Assembly: GCF_009870125.1 (NCBI RefSeq)
Contig: NC_046681.1
Coordinates: 14,149,001 to 14,213,000, forward strand
Length of the DNA stretch: 64,000 bases
Origin: Drosophila pseudoobscura
Lineage: Eukaryota > Arthropoda > Insecta > Diptera > Drosophilidae
Direction of reading: 5' to 3'
Each line of letters starts with the position of its first letter. Within the stretch, counting starts at the first letter, position 1. Under the pieces are notes generated by a model, which worked only from the letters and a program-made list of their open reading frames with translations, did not search any database and was not told the origin of the DNA. Of this stretch, positions 59,301 to 64,000 are shown one piece after another. The translations under genes and the position numbers were made by a program.

Positions 59301-62300
59301 ATACTTCGGTGCCGTTCAATCTTGCAGTCCCAGATGCATCCATCAATTCATTTATAGCCAAAAAGTTCATAAATCATTGCGCAATGCCACTTTAAATATG
59401 TAATTCATGTGCACAAAGCCATTGCCGTTGGAAAGCTTTCCGTTGCAGCAGTCACTCAGGTGCCATCGCACCACATTACCTGGCAGTAAAATCTGTGTGT
59501 CCTGCAGTGCATAGTGAGGCAGCAATTTAGAAGTTTATTATGGTTGAAATATGTATATGCCAAAAATATTTCACACACAAAACCACAAACACCCAAAAGG
59601 AGAAGGCAATGCAACTTGCATTGATTTCCACGCAGACACTTCCTTGCCTCTGGCTCAGCTATTCTCCATTTCTTCGCTTCTCAGTTGCTTCTCATTCCTA
59701 TAGTCAAAGACACAATCAAGCCGTCTGAACTTGGTATTGCCATTCGTTGACTGACTTCCGCTCTATTTGCTGCGACAAAGTAATAGTAAAATTTCATACT
59801 TCCGCAAAATCTTTGTTATCCGCACTTACACATACACCAGAGGGTGTCCTGGGTGGGTGACTGCCATGCCCACATTCTTGTGCCACCGACCGCCCTCTGG
59901 CTTCTGTCGCTCGTCGCATATTTCGTGCTCGCTCAATTATACGCCAAAATGAAGCTGGTTTTCAAGTCGCGCCCCGAGGCCAACGTCAGTCCAGTTGAGC
60001 CCTACCAGTCTCAGTCGCAGTCCCAGTCGCAGCTCCAGGACCAGGCACCCTCTCCACCACTGGCCCCTCGCTGGCATTCCTGCAGCCCTTACCCAAGCGA
60101 TTTAACTGTTTGGTTTTGCTGGCATTTCATTTAAGCGGAGCAGCATATTTTGTTGCCATTGTTTGCAATGCGTCCGCATCCGCATTCAGTTCCACTTCCA
60201 CTTCCCTAGGGTGCCCAATTGCCTCCTTCTCTCTCCACTCTTTCACTATTCCCGCCGTCTATCTCTCTTTCTCTGCTTGCAGCTTTGGCACGAATGTAAA
60301 TCAGTTATTGATAGTCGAAATAATGAACGATGCCATTTGCATAGTTAAGATTTCAGTTTCTGTTTCGGGCTCGCTTGAGAGCTGACTAATAGCTAATTGA
60401 TCTTCTAGGGATGCCGAAGGCGCTTTGTAAAGTTGGATTCATCATTTACCAGGCATATGAATATATGTAATATATACCTACATTTTTGCATCGCTTGAGC
60501 ATGCCTTGAGTTGTATCATTCGTACATATTCAACCTCATCTTGTTATGAAATTAGATGAGCAACTCGATTTCCAGGAGCCACAACTGCAACTGAATCGTC
60601 ATTTGCTTACCGAAAGAAATGTGTCAGACCCCGACACGTCATGTACATAAAAAAGCCGAGCTCCCTTCCCGTGCATCATGCAGCGAAAGTGTGCAAAATG
60701 TTGCGCCATAAGTGTGAGAAACAAAAAACAGACCGAAGCACCATATGATGTACAGTTCGTGCATCCTTGGCACAAAATATGGAGCAAAAACAGGAAAACC
60801 TTTGACAGGTGGTTGAGTGGGGCAGAGAGGGAAGGGGCTGTGACTGGGGCTGGGCTTGACATTGACTATAATATGCCAAACACAAGCCAAAGCCAAAAAC
60901 CTCGCTTCGACCGTACTAAGCCATTGCTTATGCACGAATTGAAATGAAAAAAACATGTTGCATACTTCCAGGAGCGACAGGACTCCTGAGTATGTGAGTG
61001 GTGCATGGATGTGTGTTAACTGCAGAGCGAAGAGAAAAACTTTAACTACTTTTTCAATTGTTTGTAAAATGCAAATGCGGCACCGCTCCTTCTCCTTCTC
61101 CGTCGGCTGTGTCTGTGTCTGCCTTTCGCCTTGTTGGTCATATGCGTTATGCATACAATATTCTTCGCTTTTTTGCCCTCTGCCCCGCCGCCAAGACATA
61201 AAGATATGATAACGCTTTTAAGCCATTCGAATGGCACCGTAAGTTATGATTGCGACCTCAAGTGAGTGCGAGTGTCTCTGTCCGTGCTGGCATTTGCTCA
61301 GGGCTTATTCAATTAGAAATTTATTAGCATAGAGCCATCTTCCATTCGGTTTCTGGGAATGTATCTTTCCGCGACTCTTTTGCATCTATGAATGCAAGAG
61401 TGGAAAAAAATTCTGCGGGGAAATGAATTCTATATGTGTTTATGTTACTTGTCAAATCCTAATAGAAAATTAAATTTGTACTTTTAATATACCATAGCAA
61501 ATATCATTCTTTCAAATTTGGATCATTATATTATAGCTGGACTCAAAACTTTGCTTCTTGTTTTAAGATATTGTATGTGTGGTACTGGTAATTTTGTTGA
61601 TATTTTTAAAATTAGTTTTATATTTAAATAATATTTTTCAAAATTAATAAAGATTTCGTCCATACGATTCGGATAACGCAACGCATCGCGCCGCTCGTAA
61701 TTTATTCATTGTTTGTATTCCAGTCTATAAAATGTAACAATATTTGCCCAATTAATGTTGAAAGGAAATTGTACGTGACCCTTGGTGTTACACTCTGTTA
61801 ATAGTTTATTTTAACTTTAATAATGCTTTTTTCACCAGAAGTTTTTGCGACTAAAAAACGAATTTCAACAGACTTTAAAACTGTTTTAGTGCAGGATACT
61901 AAGCTTTACGGTTGCAAATGCAAATACAGAAATGAAAAAAAATGTTCTTAAATAAGGAAGACACCCAGACATGATGGCTCATCATTGAAGCCGGCTCCCC
62001 GACAGCAAACATCAATCAGGCCGAGGCATTGAGCCGCCAATCGCTTTGCGCACACAAGTAGTCGGCAATTGGCACACAGATACAACCATACACACTGATA
62101 TGCAGGAGGATACATTCAACATTCAGTAGTTCCATTTTGGAAGGGCCAATTATGGCTGCTTTGATCATCAATCAGCGGCCACAGTGGCAGACGCCAAACG
62201 ATTGACCCCAAAGACGCAGACATCGACGATTCAGTTGGCCACGAACTAATAAACCAAAGACTCAAGGACTCGAGTGTCCTGGCAGCCAGTGTGCGCCGGT

Positions 62301-64000
62301 CTGTATCAGTGTCTGTGCCTCTGTGTGTGTGTGTGAGTGTTTGCAAATTTTTGACAGCTGCCAAACAAACGTTGCACATTAACGGCAATTGCTTTTAAAT
62401 TGATTGATTTGCCCAGCCGAGGCGATAAGCGGCCTCCAGAGCCCCTGTCCCCTGGCTCATGTTTGTGAGTGGGTGTGCGAGTGCATAGGCAAACATGAAC
62501 AGGTCGTGCAGGACGTGCAGTCCTGCCACTGACAGAGCCTCTTGATTGCATCCCGTTCCCGCCCCCACCGCAATCCCCAGCACCGCCAGCACCACTTCAC
62601 TCAAGCAGCCGCCGCGTCCGTCTAGCTTTTGGCAAACAAAATATGATTGCCTGCAATTAGGCGCAGCGATTTTGGCAGCCTTCAAAATCATTCTCACCTC
62701 GAGCCATGGCCACCCTCGCGTCCGTTGCGTCCGTGGCGTCCACTGGCACCGGTTGGCGCATACAATAAGAAATTTGCCAAAATTTTCAAAAATGACCCCT
62801 CAACACGCCAAAAACTAATTACACACACGGTCTACGGTTGCATTTCATCTGCATGCTAAAGAAGGGGGCGGCTGTTCGGTGGTAGGTTGGTTGTGGAAAA
62901 TGTCAAAGGCCCCATATAAAACAGTACCAGAAACGTGCCCACGAGCTACTTCGGACCAAATTAAGCGACTTTCACTAGCCACAAAACAACATAAACGAAC
63001 GACAAGGACCCGGTATGTGTTACTATTTTCTATCTACTGCGACTATATGTACATATATATATCCATTTTCGAATTCAAAACTGAACGTTCTTCGTGCAAT
63101 CAAATTGAAAACTGCTATACTATAACAAATAAGATCTGTACGTTTGCCTTTCGGCAAATACCCTCGCTCTACTCTCCCAAGGTCCCAAAAGGAGCTGCAT
63201 CTCGTGTGGCATTCACGCCTAAATCGACGGACATTTGCCATTTTCTGTGAGCGCACTTTTAATCAACAAACTGATGAGGCAACATCGGCCTTTGTAACGG
63301 TATCGGCAGACGTACATGCCTACCATGGACACGCCCACTGGTGGCAACACAATGGAGTAGGGTACCCAGAATATGCAATTTCGTCAGATCGGCAGTTTTG
63401 TGAGCAATCAATTTCGATGCAAATTCACTTGTACTTGACGACTCCATGAATGAGGCGAGACTCTGCGGCCGACTCCACGTGGCGTATGAGTGATGTTGAA
63501 TAAGCAGGAACGCATCACCAGGATGGAGACACAAGAAGACAACACGCGTCATCATCACTCAATTTATTGAGAATGATCCCACTCTCCAGTAAAGAAGATG
63601 CAACTATTCCAAATAAATACCAGATCATACTACAACAGAACAGAAATCGCAATGATACTCCAAAACAATCACTTTCCTGTTCGGGTTACCTACCAGACGG
63701 CTGTAATTTTGTAAGCCACCATCAATTAAATATTTTATAACCCGATTATTGAACAACAAAATACTGTACAAGCAAACAAAGGAAAATTAATTTCACTCTT
63801 ATTTATTTTCAATTGTTTGTTGCTTTGCGGACAAAATATGGCCAAGACCAGGGTCCATGTGCGTGAATAGCATTAAACTTATGCGCATTAATTTTATGCC
63901 TCGTCCCGCCGGGATGGACCATACGGGAATGGTCTGGACTCTACTGGCATATAAAATGCGCTTTAACTTAATTTTTATTGTTGTCGAGATTTTCCCACTC
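56361..64000. other. Gene-poor stretch to the window end
   Basis: AT-rich, with many TAATTA-type words (for example 57240-57320), a TAGA/GTAT microsatellite at 58649-58692 and an AC run near 58397-58409. I see no protein gene I can support and no further tRNA. It may belong to a long intron or regulatory region of a gene outside the window. Confidence 0.45.
58649..58692. repeat. TAGA and GTAT microsatellites
   Basis: Four TAGA units at 58649-58664 followed closely by about six GTAT units at 58669-58692. Confidence 0.85.

Noticed and set aside
59844..60134. Open frame with SQSQSQSQ and a hydrophobic start
   Set aside because: The Ser-Gln run comes from a CAGTCG/CAGTCC simple repeat, and nothing else is recognisable.

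Overview
The window is animal nuclear DNA from a Drosophila species. It has small GT-AG introns of 55 to 75 bases, fly-type core promoter motifs (motif 6 GGTATATTT, motif 1 GGTCACACT, TATA plus Inr), CAGGTAG-type Zelda sites, Gln-rich and Gly-rich coding repeats, and unmistakable fly gene families. The word ACTCGTA recurs throughout the non-coding DNA, and a decayed Argonaute-2 fragment is present. Both fit the obscura group (pseudoobscura/subobscura type), but the species assignment is an inference.

Layout. 1-13.5 kb: one plus-strand P4-ATPase gene of the ATP9/Neo1 class, with two alternative first coding exons and two promoter regions built from a similar motif-6/motif-1 module. 13.9-15.2 kb: an intronless 161-residue gene behind a TATA box and a cluster of Zelda (TAGteam) sites, so probably early zygotic. 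15.6-25.5 kb: a minus-strand rolling-stone family gene with a very long low-complexity N-terminal extension and apparently a 3.8-kb A-rich 3' UTR. Its third coding intron hosts two divergent intronless genes for multi-pass membrane proteins of TMBIM/Lifeguard type. 25.5-33.6 kb: mostly non-coding, with a perfect 15-bp hairpin, a TATA-containing candidate promoter, a 93-residue gene for a predicted secretory-pathway single-pass protein, a decayed transposon tail and an intact tRNA-Arg(CCT) gene.

33.6-64 kb: a gene desert or giant intron with microsatellites, GAGA-rich stretches and a CTCF-like site. I found no convincing intact protein gene there. It does contain a minus-strand Argonaute-2 fossil at about 55.88-56.36 kb that covers linker and PAZ sequence but has a disrupted frame and no PIWI domain.

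The genes do not form an operon or pathway. What links them is membrane biology (a lipid flippase, rolling stone, TMBIM-like proteins) and nesting. Splice models were built by hand from splice-site sequences and reading-frame continuity. The core P4-ATPase, rolling-stone and nested-gene calls are strong. Transcript ends, the first exon of the rolling-stone gene and promoter calls are inferences.
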